NCBI RefSeq assembly: GCF_040730185.1
Contig: NZ_CP160402.1
Location: forward strand, 6,572,001 to 6,636,000
Direction of reading: 5' to 3'
Source of the DNA: Streptomyces sp. Je 1-332
GTDB lineage: Bacteria; Actinomycetota; Actinomycetes; Streptomycetales; Streptomycetaceae
Length of the DNA stretch: 64,000 nt
Position numbers and translations under genes: made by a program. Shown piece after piece: positions 35,587-43,464 of this stretch (its first letter is position 1; each line of letters begins with the position of its first letter). The notes under the pieces are model-generated. The model ran no database searches and had not been told where the DNA came from. It was given only the letters and a program-made list of their open reading frames with translations.

Positions 35587-36831
35587 TCACCGCCTCAGCT
35601 CACGGCCCCCGAACCCCCCGCCCCCGTCGGCCTGCTTCCACCACGTCTCAAGGGCCGTCTCGTCCATCGACCGCCACGGCGGCGTCTCCTCGACCAGCGC
35701 ACGGCCGAGGCGCCGCCCCAGATCGACCATCGCGGCACCGGAGACAGTGCGGTCGGTGTCGTACGTGTCGAGCGCGTCCGGCCAGGTCGTGGCCGTGGCG
35801 AAGGCGGACTCCAGGACCGTCGCGTCCTGCAGCGCCTTGACCGCGCCGGCCCCGGTGTGCGGCCGGGCGACGGTGGCGGCGTCGCCCATCAGGAGCAGAC
35901 GGCCCGCGGTGCGGCGGGGCGCCGTGAAGTCGTACATCGGCTGGAGGAAGACCTCGTCGGCAGCGGTCGCGCGGACGAGATCACCCCAGTAGGGAGGCAG
36001 CAACGCCTCGCACACGTACGCGAGATGAGAGGAGAGGGCCTCCGTGAGCCCGCCGGGCGGCAGGCTCGTCGGGGCGGTCAGCCTCAGGTCGAGACCGAGC
36101 CCCAGGTCGAGGTCCGGCGGCGGCGCCGTGTACAGGACCCAGTTGACGCGGTGACCGCCGACTTCCTGGTCGGGAATGCGGTAGACGATGACGTGTCCGC
36201 CGGGGAAGACGACGTACGCGCAGTCCTCCTCGGCCCACAGCTCCGGGTCCGGCAGCCGGTCGACGGGAAAGGCGCCACGCCAGGCGAGGTAACCGGCGTA
36301 CGTGGGACGGACGGTGGCGAACGCGGCCGTACGGACCACGGAGCGGTAGCCGTCGGCGCCGACCACGAGATCGAACCGCTCGGTGCCGTCGGCGGTGACC
36401 ACTTCGGCGCCCTCAGGGCCCTTGGCCGCACCCGGCCGCACCTCGTCCACGGTCACGCCCGTGCGGAAGTCCACGGAGCCGGGCACGCGGCCGCGCAACT
36501 CACGCCACAGAGGACCCCAGTTGTACGTACGAAATGGGAACGGCATCGTCCCGATCTCGTGCCCGAGCGGCCCCGCGGCCGACCCGTCCCGCACATACCA
36601 GCGGCGCCGCGCCAGCTGCACCCACGGCATGTCCGCGTCCAGGTACCCGGCGGAATCCAGCTCCGCGTAACGGGAGTTGTGCACCGCGAGCCCGACACCG
36701 CGGTCCGCCAGACGGCCCGCGGCCCGCTCGTACACCGTGATCTCGTCGGCGCCACCGCGGTACGCGGCGAGTGCGGCGGCGCATCCGGCGATGCTCCCAC
36801 CCACGATGGCGACCCTGCCTCCACGCATCAT
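35587..36831 (-). CDS. FAD-dependent monooxygenase (PHBH-type)
   Basis: A 414-residue group A flavin monooxygenase. The dinucleotide fold is VAIVGGSIAGCAAALAAYRGG at the N-terminus, with the Glu/Arg segment TVYERAAGRLADRG. DLVVGADGYRSVVR is the DG motif (about 160), and LLLMGDAATVARPHTGAGA is the second FAD-binding GD motif (about 335). The substrate is probably an aromatic compound, but is not identifiable. Two adjacent ATGs (36831, 36828) could start it. It follows the C39-like peptidase gene by 32 bp and may be co-transcribed. Confidence 0.88.
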   Translation of the reverse strand: MMRGGRVAIVGGSIAGCAAALAAYRGGADEITVYERAAGRLADRGVGLAVHNSRYAELDSAGYLDADMPWVQLARRRWYVRDGSAAGPLGHEIGTMPFPFRTYNWGPLWRELRGRVPGSVDFRTGVTVDEVRPGAAKGPEGAEVVTADGTERFDLVVGADGYRSVVRTAAFATVRPTYAGYLAWRGAFPVDRLPDPELWAEEDCAYVVFPGGHVIVYRIPDQEVGGHRVNWVLYTAPPPDLDLGLGLDLRLTAPTSLPPGGLTEALSSHLAYVCEALLPPYWGDLVRATAADEVFLQPMYDFTAPRRTAGRLLLMGDAATVARPHTGAGAVKALQDATVLESAFATATTWPDALDTYDTDRTVSGAAMVDLGRRLGRALVEETPPWRSMDETALETWWKQADGGGGFGGRELRR

Positions 36832-36863
36832 CGCGCCATCCTGGCAGCCCGGGTGACCCTCTG

Positions 36864-37508
36864 TCAGTGCAGGGACACCCCGCGGCCGGCGAAGAACGGC
36901 TCGAAGTCCGAGAGCGACATGTCCGCCGTCCGTGTCCCGGCGTCGACCCCGGACGGGTTGTGCAGGTGCAGGCCCCCGTCGGCGGCACGACCCGTGACCA
37001 GCACCAGATGGCCGCCCCGGCCGGGCGACGGCCGCTGCGGGCGGCGGATCTCGTAGTGCACCGAGACCATGACCGAGCGGCCCTCGTCGAGCAGGCCGGT
37101 GATCTCGTCCACCGTGAGGTGCCGGTGGACCGTGGCGTTGACGCCGTGCACCTCGCGTACGTACTCCGCGAACGGCGCGTAGATCAGCCCGCGGATCGTG
37201 CCTGCCGCGCCCTCTGCGGACTCCGTGTACGCGCCGTACTTCAGCGCGCCGTCCCGCAGCTCGAAGAGCGAGGGCGCGGACGGGCCGAGCGCCATCCGCA
37301 GGCATGTCAGACCGCACAGGTGGCCGCACCAGCGCGCGTAGTCGTCGAGGGTGGCCGCGCCCGACTCCGCCCAGGCGGGGTCGGCCGCGCGGTCGAACTC
37401 GCCGTACACGATGGGCCCGACGAGCTCGGGCGACGCGAACTGGGTGAGGGAAGGCACCCGGCAGCTGGAACAGAGCGACACACGACCCCCGTCGTCCGGT
37501 GGCATCAC
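36864..37508 (-). CDS. C39-like cysteine peptidase family protein
   Basis: A 214-residue papain-like protein. The catalytic Cys is in YARWCGHLCGLTCLRMAL (about residues 57-75), the His in GGHLVLVTGRA (about 165) and the Asn/Asp in LHLHNPSGVD (about 182), the order expected for the peptidase C39-like fold. A second CxxC near the N-terminus (LCSSC) may bind metal. There is no signal peptide. It could be a protease or a non-peptidase hydrolase of this fold. The GTG at 37508 or ATG at 37505 are both possible starts. Confidence 0.75.
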   Translation of the reverse strand: MMPPDDGGRVSLCSSCRVPSLTQFASPELVGPIVYGEFDRAADPAWAESGAATLDDYARWCGHLCGLTCLRMALGPSAPSLFELRDGALKYGAYTESAEGAAGTIRGLIYAPFAEYVREVHGVNATVHRHLTVDEITGLLDEGRSVMVSVHYEIRRPQRPSPGRGGHLVLVTGRAADGGLHLHNPSGVDAGTRTADMSLSDFEPFFAGRGVSLH

Positions 37509-37516
37509 CGGTCACA

Positions 37517-38728
37517 TCACTGGCGGTAGCCGCTCAGGAAGCGGCCGATGCGGCTGATCGCCGCGTCGAGGTCGTCAGCGTAAGGCAGCGTCAGGATGCG
37601 GAAGTGGTCGGGGCGCGGCCAGTTGAAGCCCGTGCCCTGGACGACCTGGATCTTCTCCTGGAGCAGCAGGTCGAGGACGAACTTCTCGTCGTCGTGGATG
37701 GGGTGGACCTTGGGGTCGAGGCGCGCGAAGGCGTAGAGGGCGCCCTTGGGCTTCACGCACGAGACGCCGGGGATCTCGTTCAGCTTCTGCCACGCCATGT
37801 CGCGCTGTTCGTACAGCCTCCCGCCGGGGAGGGTGAGTTCACGGATCGACTGCCGACCGCCGAGCGCGGCCTGGATGGCGTACTGGGCGGGGGCGTTCGG
37901 GCACAGGCGCATGGAGGCGAGCATGGTCAGCCCCTCCAAGTAGCTCTTCGCGTGCTGCTGCGGGCCCGTGACGACCAGCCAGCCGGACCGGAAACCCGCC
38001 ACGCGATACGTCTTCGACAGGCCGCAGAAGGTCAGGACGACGAGGTCCGGGGCGAGGGCGGCGACGCTGTGGTGCACGGCGTCGTCGTACAGGATCTGGT
38101 CGTAGATCTCGTCCGCGAAGACCATCAGGCCGTGGCGGCGCGCGAGGTCGAGGATGCCCTCCAGGATCTCCTTCGGATACACGGCGCCCGTGGGGTTGTT
38201 CGGGTTGATGATCACGACGGCCTTGGTCCGGTCGGTGATCTTCGACGCCATGTCGTCGAGGTCGGGGTACCAGTCCGCGGACTCGTCGCACGTGTAGTGG
38301 ACGGCCTTGCCTCCGGAGAGGGTCGTCACGGCGGTCCACAGCGGGAAGTCCGGCGCGGGGATGAGGACTTCGTCGCCGTCCTCCAGGAGGGCCTGTACGG
38401 CCATCGTGACCAGCTCGGAGACGCCGTTGCCGAGGAAGACGTCGTCCACGGAGACCTCGTCGAGGCCCAGCGCCTGGTAGCGCTGGGCGACGGCGCGGCG
38501 GGCCGAGAGGATGCCGCGCGAGTCCGTGTAGCCGTGCGCCTGGGGGAGCATCCGGATCATGTCCTGGACGATCTCCTCGGGCGCTTCGAAGCCGAACAGC
38601 GCGGGGTTGCCGGTGTTCAGGCGCAGGACGCTGTGGCCCGCCTCCTCCAGGGCGTTGGCGTGCTCGATGACCGGCCCCCGGATCTCGTAACAGACCTCGC
38701 TGAGCTTGCTGGACTGCCGGAACTCCAT
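37517..38728 (-). CDS. PLP-dependent alanine-type aminotransferase (AlaA-like)
   Basis: A 403-residue class I aminotransferase closely resembling AlaA/YfbQ (glutamate-pyruvate aminotransferase). Conserved pieces are EIRGPVIEHANALEEAGHSV, LRLNTGNPALFGFEAP, IINPNNPTGAVYP, and the PLP-lysine in GLSKTYRVAGFRSGW (about residue 240). QGTGFNWPRPDHFRILTLP is also AlaA-like, and the guanidinium-binding Arg is in FRILTLPY. It may supply alanine or use glyoxylate-type acceptors; the first is the default. Divergent from an HxlR-type regulator with a palindrome in the shared promoter region. Confidence 0.92.
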   Translation of the reverse strand: MEFRQSSKLSEVCYEIRGPVIEHANALEEAGHSVLRLNTGNPALFGFEAPEEIVQDMIRMLPQAHGYTDSRGILSARRAVAQRYQALGLDEVSVDDVFLGNGVSELVTMAVQALLEDGDEVLIPAPDFPLWTAVTTLSGGKAVHYTCDESADWYPDLDDMASKITDRTKAVVIINPNNPTGAVYPKEILEGILDLARRHGLMVFADEIYDQILYDDAVHHSVAALAPDLVVLTFCGLSKTYRVAGFRSGWLVVTGPQQHAKSYLEGLTMLASMRLCPNAPAQYAIQAALGGRQSIRELTLPGGRLYEQRDMAWQKLNEIPGVSCVKPKGALYAFARLDPKVHPIHDDEKFVLDLLLQEKIQVVQGTGFNWPRPDHFRILTLPYADDLDAAISRIGRFLSGYRQ

Positions 38729-38755
38729 GCGCTGTGCCTCCCGTGACGTGAGTTA

Positions 38756-38770
38756 CTTGGTTTTACCAAG
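38756..38770. promoter_or_regulatory. Palindrome between alaA-like and HxlR genes
   Basis: CTTGG-TTTTA-CCAAG is a perfect inverted repeat in the 85-bp divergent promoter. A related half AGCTTGG follows at 38773-38779. It is the likely operator of the adjacent HxlR protein. Confidence 0.55.
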
Positions 38771-38812
38771 CTGGAGCTTGGAAAGTCCAACAACTTGCAT
38801 AGACTGTGCCGC

Positions 38813-39466
38813 ATGGGTCGCACGCCACCTGCCGCCAGGTCCCGCCGAAGCTATGACCAGTACTGCGCCGCCGCCCGCGCGCTCGACGCCGTCGGTGACC
38901 GCTGGACCCTGCTGATCGTCCGGGAGCTCCTGACCGGGCCGCGCCGTTACACCGATCTGCACGCCGATCTGCCGGGCGTGAGCACGGACGTCCTGGCGTC
39001 CCGGCTCAAGGACATGGAGCGCGAGGGACTGACGACCCGCCGCCGCCTGCCCCCGCCCTCGGCCGCGTACGTCTACGAACTGTCCGAGCGGGGCCGCGAG
39101 TTGCTGCCGGTCCTCCAGGCCCTCGCCACCTGGGGCGCACCCGCCCTGGAGGAGCGAGGCCAGACGGACGCGGTCCGCGCCCACTGGTTCGCGCTGCCGC
39201 TGCTTCGGGTCCTGACGGGTCTCGGGGCGGAGGGAGTGGTCCAGGTCCGCCTGGACGAGGGGGAGTTCCACGTACGGGTGGGGGGCGCCGCCGAGTCGTA
39301 CGGCGACGGGCCCGCCGCCGAAGCCCCCGACGCACTCCTGACCCTCGACGCGGAGACCTGTGTCGCGGTGGGCCGGGGCGCGCTGACGGTCGCCGAAGGG
39401 GTGCGGGCGGGCCGCATCGAGGTGTCCGGCGAGAGTGTCCTCGCCAAGGCCCTGCGCGCGGGCTGA
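38813..39466 (+). CDS. HxlR-family regulator with C-terminal sterol-carrier-like domain
   Basis: A 217-residue regulator. The N-terminal HxlR winged helix spans about 14-105 (DQYCAAARALDAVGDRWTLL and PGVSTDVLASRLKDMEREGL). It is extended by a second domain (about 120-217: EGVVQVRLDEGEFHVRVG and LLTLDAETCVAVGRGALT) with the SCP2-like sequence pattern found in a subset of actinobacterial HxlR proteins, suggesting lipid or other small-ligand sensing. ATG 38813 is chosen. It probably controls the divergent aminotransferase gene. Confidence 0.85.
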   Translation: MGRTPPAARSRRSYDQYCAAARALDAVGDRWTLLIVRELLTGPRRYTDLHADLPGVSTDVLASRLKDMEREGLTTRRRLPPPSAAYVYELSERGRELLPVLQALATWGAPALEERGQTDAVRAHWFALPLLRVLTGLGAEGVVQVRLDEGEFHVRVGGAAESYGDGPAAEAPDALLTLDAETCVAVGRGALTVAEGVRAGRIEVSGESVLAKALRAG

Positions 39467-39517
39467 CCCGGCGAAACCGGATCGTGGTCGGAGCGGCCCC
39501 CCGCATACAGTTGCCGT

Positions 39518-40423
39518 GTGCTGCGTGAAGTGACTGCTGTCCGGTATGTGAACCCGCTGCGGACCGGGGGCTCCGTGCCCGGCGTCGTCGAGACCGACGA
39601 CCTCGGTACGTACGTCGTCAAGTTCACCGGTTCGGCGCAGGGCCGCAAGGCGCTGGTCGCCGAGATCATCGTCGGTGAGCTGGCCCGCCACCTCGGCCTG
39701 CGCTTTCCCGAGCTCGTGCTGGTCCACTTCGACCCGGCGGTCGCGGCCGACGAGCCGCACCAGGAGGTCCAGGACCTCCTGCACGCCAGCGCCGGCCTCA
39801 ACCTCGGCATGGACCTCCTGCCGGGCGCCGTGGACTTCACCCCCGAGGCGCTGGACGTGGACCCGCTGGAGGCGGGCAAGGTGGTGTGGCTCGACGCGCT
39901 CACCGCGAACGTCGACCGGACGGTGCACAGCTCGAACCTGATGATCTGGCCCACGTTCGGCATCCAGCCGCCGAGGCTCTGGCTGATCGACCATGGCGCG
40001 GCCCTGGTCTTCCACCACCGCTGGGGCGCGTCCGCGCCGGACAAGGTGTACGACTTCCGCCATCACGCCCTCGGGGGATACGCCCCCGATACGGCTGCCG
40101 CCGATGCGGAGCTGGCGCCTCTCGTCACGGAGTCCGTCCTCCGTGACATCGCCGCCCTGGTCCCGGACGCGTGGCTCGCCGACGAGCCGGGCTTCACGTC
40201 TCCCGACGAGGTGCGTGAGGCGTACGTCGCCTTCCTGCTGGCCCGCGCGCGTGCCTCGGCGGTCTGGCTGCCGGTGGACTTCCCCTCCCGGGGGGAGCTG
40301 GCGGCGGCTGACGCGAGGCGCGCTGCCGCCACCGAGAGGGGCCGTCCGGCCTGGCTGAAGCGGGTGCCTGATCTGCACGGGGAGCCTGCGGCTGAGCAGG
40401 ATTGGTCGCGGCACATCGGTTAG
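39518..40423 (+). CDS. Solitary HipA-like kinase family protein
   Basis: A 301-residue protein matching the HipA-related kinase family common in actinobacteria, not the full-length HipA toxin. It has GTYVVKFTGSAQGRKALVAE (nucleotide-binding Lys), the catalytic-loop-like WLDALTANVDRTVHSSNLM (N and D positions, about 128-146) and the DFG-like segment LWLIDHGAAL (about 160). There is no hipB-like DNA-binding antitoxin beside it; the neighbour upstream is an HxlR regulator. GTG 39518 starts it. The target protein is unknown. Confidence 0.85.
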   Translation: MLREVTAVRYVNPLRTGGSVPGVVETDDLGTYVVKFTGSAQGRKALVAEIIVGELARHLGLRFPELVLVHFDPAVAADEPHQEVQDLLHASAGLNLGMDLLPGAVDFTPEALDVDPLEAGKVVWLDALTANVDRTVHSSNLMIWPTFGIQPPRLWLIDHGAALVFHHRWGASAPDKVYDFRHHALGGYAPDTAAADAELAPLVTESVLRDIAALVPDAWLADEPGFTSPDEVREAYVAFLLARARASAVWLPVDFPSRGELAAADARRAAATERGRPAWLKRVPDLHGEPAAEQDWSRHIG

Positions 40424-40449
40424 TACGTGCGGGCTGACTGTGGCCGGTC

Positions 40450-40469
40450 GCGCAGTTCCCCGCGCCCCT
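40450..40469. repeat. Half copy of the intergenic palindromic repeat
   Basis: GCGCAGTTCCCCGCGCCCCT is 19/20 identical to 4081-4100. Here it is followed by TGCGGGGC, forming a small local hairpin instead of the full palindrome. Confidence 0.6.
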
Positions 40470-40483
40470 TGCGGGGCACGACT

Positions 40484-40515
40484 GAGCCCCCGGCGCTGTG
40501 CGGTGCCGGGGGCTC
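40484..40515. terminator. Bidirectional terminator between HipA-like and aceB genes
   Basis: GAGCCCCCGGC (40484-40494) pairs exactly with 40505-40515 around a 10-nt loop that can itself pair in part. It lies between convergent stop codons. Confidence 0.7.
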
Positions 40516-40531
40516 GGTCATCGGGTCGAGC

Positions 40532-42151
40532 TCAGCGCAGCTGCTCGTACGCCGGGAGCGTGAGGAAGTCCGCGTAGTCCGCGTCCAGGGAGACCTGGAG
40601 GAGGAGGTCGTGCGCCTGCTGCCACTTGCCGGCCTCGAAGGCCTCGTCACCGATCTCGGTGCGGATGTTCGCCAGCTCCTCGGCGGCCACCTCGCGGGCC
40701 AGGTCGGCCGTCGCGGTCTTGCCGTTCTCGAAGACGACGCCCGCGTTGATCCACTGCCAGATCTGCGAGCGCGAGATCTCGGCGGTGGCCGCGTCCTCCA
40801 TGAGGTTGAAGATGGCGACGGCGCCGAGGCCGCGCAGCCACGCCTCGATGTAACGGATGCCGACCTGGACGGCGTTGACCAGGCCGTCGTACGTGGGCTT
40901 CGCGTCGAGCGAGTCGATGGCGATCAGGTCGCCGGGGGCGACGCTGACGTCCTCGCGCAGACGGTCCTTCTGGTTGGGCTTGTCGCCGAGGACCGCGTCG
41001 AACGACTTCATCGCGATCGGGACCAGGTCCGGGTGCGCGACCCAGGAGCCGTCGAAGCCGTCGCCGGCCTCGCGGTCCTTGTCGTTCTTGACCTTCTCGA
41101 ACGCGACCTTGTTGACCTCGACGTCCTTGCGGGACGGGATGAACGCCGCCATGCCGCCGATCGCGTGCGCGCCGCGCTTGTGGCAGGTGCGGACGAGGAG
41201 TTCGGTGTACGCCCGCATGAAGGGGGCGGTCATCGTCACAAGATTGCGGTCCGGCAGGACGAACTTCGAGCCGCCGTCACGGAAGTTCTTGACGATGGAG
41301 AAGAGGTAGTCCCAGCGGCCCGCGTTCAGGCCCGAAGCGTGGTCGCGGAGCTCGTAGAGGATCTCCTCCATCTCGTACGCGGCCGTGATCGTCTCGATGA
41401 GGACCGTGGCGCGGACGGTGCCCTGCGGGACGCCGACGTAGTCCTGCGCGAAGACGAAGATGTCGTTCCAGAGGCGGGCCTCCAGGTACGACTCCGTCTT
41501 CGGGAGGTAGAAGTACGGGCCCTTGCCGAGGTCGATGAGGCGCTTGGCGTTGTGGAAGAAGTACAGGCCGAAGTCGACGAGCGCGCCGGGGATCGGGGTG
41601 CCCTCGAACTGCAGGTGGCGCTCGTCCAGGTGCCAGCCGCGGGGGCGCATGACGACGGTGGCGAGCTCGTCGGCGTCCTTGAGGGCGTACGACTTGCCGG
41701 TGCGCTCGTCCGTGAAGTCGACGCGGCGCTCGTAGGCGTCGGCCAGGTTGAGCTGGCCGAGGACCACGTTCTCCCAGGTGGGCGCCGAGGCGTCCTCGAA
41801 GTCCGCGAGCCAGACCTTGGCGCCCGAGTTCAGGGCGTTGATGGTCATCTTGCGGTCGGTCGGGCCCGTGATCTCCACCCGGCGGTCGTTGAGCGCGGCC
41901 GGGGCCGGGGCGACCTTCCAGGAGTCGTCCGCGCGGATCGCCGCGGTCTCGGGGAGGAAGTCGAGCGTGGAGGTGCGGGCGATCTCGGCGCGGCGCTCGG
42001 AGCGGCGGGTGAGGAGCTCGTCACGGCGGGGCGTGAAGAGCCGGTGCAGCTCGGCCACAAAGGCGAGGGCCGCGTCGGTGAGGACCTCCTCCTGCCGCGG
42101 CAGAGGCTCCGCGTCGACGATGGCCAGCGGGGACTGCGCTGGTGCGGACAT
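40532..42151 (-). CDS. aceB: Malate synthase A
   Basis: A 539-residue enzyme condensing glyoxylate and acetyl-CoA to malate. Blocks include INALNSGAKVWLADFEDASA, VVMRPRGWHLDERHLQFEG (catalytic Arg near 170), FGLYFFHNAKRLIDLGKGPYFYLPKTESYLEARLW cut into its known strands (metal Glu in TESYLEARLWNDIF), RATVLIETITAAYEMEEILYELRDHASGLN region (second metal Glu/Asp), and the catalytic Asp in FNLMEDAATAEISRSQIWQW. It diverts ureide-derived glyoxylate into central metabolism. Its promoter combines two AllR-like sites and the TCAA-TTGA palindrome, tying it to purine catabolism. The genome may hold another malate synthase. Confidence 0.95.
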   Translation of the reverse strand: MSAPAQSPLAIVDAEPLPRQEEVLTDAALAFVAELHRLFTPRRDELLTRRSERRAEIARTSTLDFLPETAAIRADDSWKVAPAPAALNDRRVEITGPTDRKMTINALNSGAKVWLADFEDASAPTWENVVLGQLNLADAYERRVDFTDERTGKSYALKDADELATVVMRPRGWHLDERHLQFEGTPIPGALVDFGLYFFHNAKRLIDLGKGPYFYLPKTESYLEARLWNDIFVFAQDYVGVPQGTVRATVLIETITAAYEMEEILYELRDHASGLNAGRWDYLFSIVKNFRDGGSKFVLPDRNLVTMTAPFMRAYTELLVRTCHKRGAHAIGGMAAFIPSRKDVEVNKVAFEKVKNDKDREAGDGFDGSWVAHPDLVPIAMKSFDAVLGDKPNQKDRLREDVSVAPGDLIAIDSLDAKPTYDGLVNAVQVGIRYIEAWLRGLGAVAIFNLMEDAATAEISRSQIWQWINAGVVFENGKTATADLAREVAAEELANIRTEIGDEAFEAGKWQQAHDLLLQVSLDADYADFLTLPAYEQLR

Positions 42152-42275
42152 GAGCTGTCACTTCCTTCAGCGAGCTTCACAAGCGGTGCCGCGGCGACCG
42201 CCGGGCATTCGCAGTGACACTCAGTGCCACCGGAGCCGAGATACGGCCGTGGACCCCACTTGAGGGAACGGGTGC

Positions 42276-42311
42276 TTCTGAACAGTGGATACTAGTTTCC
42301 TCATAGTGGAA
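42276..42311. promoter_or_regulatory. Tandem AllR-like operator pair upstream of aceB
   Basis: TTCTGAACAGTGGAT (42276-42290) and TTCCTCATAGTGGAA (42297-42311), centres 21 bp apart. The second site fills the 17-bp spacer of the aceB promoter and the first overlaps the end of the -10 element, so occupancy should block RNA polymerase. Confidence 0.72.
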
Positions 42312-42317
42312 GTTCAA
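42289..42317 (-). promoter_or_regulatory. aceB promoter
   Basis: On the minus strand TTGAAC (42312-42317) and TAGTAT (42289-42294) are exactly 17 bp apart, close to the vegetative consensus. The spacer is occupied by an AllR-like site. Confidence 0.68.
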
Positions 42318-42328
42318 TCGTCTGTTGA
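42314..42328. promoter_or_regulatory. TCAACA-N3-TGTTGA-type palindrome at aceB promoter
   Basis: TCAATCGTCTGTTGA keeps TCAA and TGTTGA and overlaps the aceB -35 element. It sits 2 bp from an AllR-like site (centre distance 17). A further CGACA-N5-TGTCG palindrome lies at 42348-42362. Confidence 0.5.
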
Positions 42329-42377
42329 TGTCGAGATTCTCTTCATCGACAGAACGTGTCGCTGAGTGCCATGCCGG

Positions 42378-42971
42378 TCACTCAAGGTGGATCAGGTCGG
42401 CGGGCGTGTCGATGTCGTACGCTTGGGCCACGTCCCCGCACTCGACGAGCGTGATGTCCCCCGCGTGTTCCTTCAGATAGGCGCGCGCCCCGCGATCACC
42501 GACCGCGCTCGCGGCGATGCCCGGCCAGTGGTCGGCGCCGAAGAGCACGGGGTGGCCGCGCTCCCCCTCGTACGCGGCTGCCGCAAGGGTGGCGGGGGAT
42601 CGGTAGGCGGCGTACACGCGGGCCACGGCGGCGGGGCCGATGCCGGGTTGATCGACGAGGGAGACGAGGGCGGCGTCCGCTTCGCCGCCGCGCAGGGACG
42701 CGATCCCGGCCTGCAGGGACGAACCCATCCCCTTCGCCCACTCGGGATTGTCGATCAGCACGCAGCCGGGGAGCGAGGCCTTCTCCCGTACGGCGTCGGC
42801 GTCGGCGCCGAGCACGACGTGCACGTGCGTGCAGCCGCCCTCGCGAAGTACGCGGACCGCGTGCTCCACGAGGGGCCGCCCCCGGTGGTCGAGAAGCGCC
42901 TTCGGCCGGCCGCCGAGCCGTCGCCCGCCGCCCGCGGCGAGGAGCAGCCCAGCGATCATCGGATTCGTCAT
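42378..42971 (-). CDS. MobA/MocA-like nucleotidyltransferase
   Basis: A 197-residue GT-A-fold nucleotidyltransferase of the molybdenum-cofactor cytidylyl/guanylyltransferase-like group. GLLLAAGGGRRLGGRPKALL is the NTP-binding loop with the conserved Lys (residues 5-24). NPEWAKGMGSSLQAGI and LVSLVDQPGIGPAAV (metal-binding Asp, family DQP motif) follow, then RGHPVLFGADHW. MocA-type enzymes build the cytidylated cofactor of xanthine dehydrogenase, which fits a purine region, but no xdh gene is in the window. ATG 42971 has GGAG at 8 nt; ATG 42977 is too close to it. Confidence 0.82.
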   Translation of the reverse strand: MTNPMIAGLLLAAGGGRRLGGRPKALLDHRGRPLVEHAVRVLREGGCTHVHVVLGADADAVREKASLPGCVLIDNPEWAKGMGSSLQAGIASLRGGEADAALVSLVDQPGIGPAAVARVYAAYRSPATLAAAAYEGERGHPVLFGADHWPGIAASAVGDRGARAYLKEHAGDITLVECGDVAQAYDIDTPADLIHLE

Positions 42972-43127
42972 GGTCATGGCTCCTGCATACCGCACCCTGC
43001 CCGTGCGGTGCCTTCCGGCCGGAAAGTGGCGCGTCCCGCTTCCCGTGGCGTTTACTGACCCGCGTCCCTCTGGTGTCTGACCAACGCCGTGCGGGACGGC
43101 GAGATCTGACCGAGCAGGGGGAGAGCT

Positions 43128-43442
43128 GTGTTGCGGAGTGTGGGGCAGAGGCGAGTGGCCGACAGCGATGAGGATCCGCGGGTCGCGGAGCTGGACACGG
43201 CTGTGTCCCGGCTGCGCCGGGAGCTCGCCGCGCACCCGGTCGAGTTCCCCGACCGGGGCATCGCCGAGGACGAGCTCGCGGCACTGGCGGCGATGGCCCT
43301 GAGCGGCGCCCCTGAGGTACCGAGGCTGCGCCGCTCGCTCCTGCTGGTCGCAGGCGCGATCGGCTCGGTCAGCGCCCTGGCCTCAGGCCTCGCGGCGGTC
43401 CGAGGAGCGGTCGAACTCTTCGGCGACCCGCCCCCGAAGTAA
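43128..43442 (+). CDS. DUF5955 family protein
   Basis: A 104-residue protein of a family I know only from streptomycetes and relatives. Its recognisable pattern is EDPRVAELDTAVSRLRRELA, then IAEDELAALAAMA and RRSLLLVAGAIGSVSALASG, a hydrophobic C-terminal helix. Function unknown. It may contact the membrane or pack as a helical dimer. The start codon is at 43128 (TTG/GTG region TGTGTTG), after GGGGGAG. Confidence 0.75.
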   Translation: MLRSVGQRRVADSDEDPRVAELDTAVSRLRRELAAHPVEFPDRGIAEDELAALAAMALSGAPEVPRLRRSLLLVAGAIGSVSALASGLAAVRGAVELFGDPPPK

Positions 43443-43464
43443 CCCCCAGTCGGCACAGGGGCCG

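Noticed and set aside
42348..42362. CGACA-N5-TGTCG as a third regulatory motif at aceB
   Set aside because: It is a perfect short dyad but occurs only once among the pathway promoters, so I do not claim a regulator for it.
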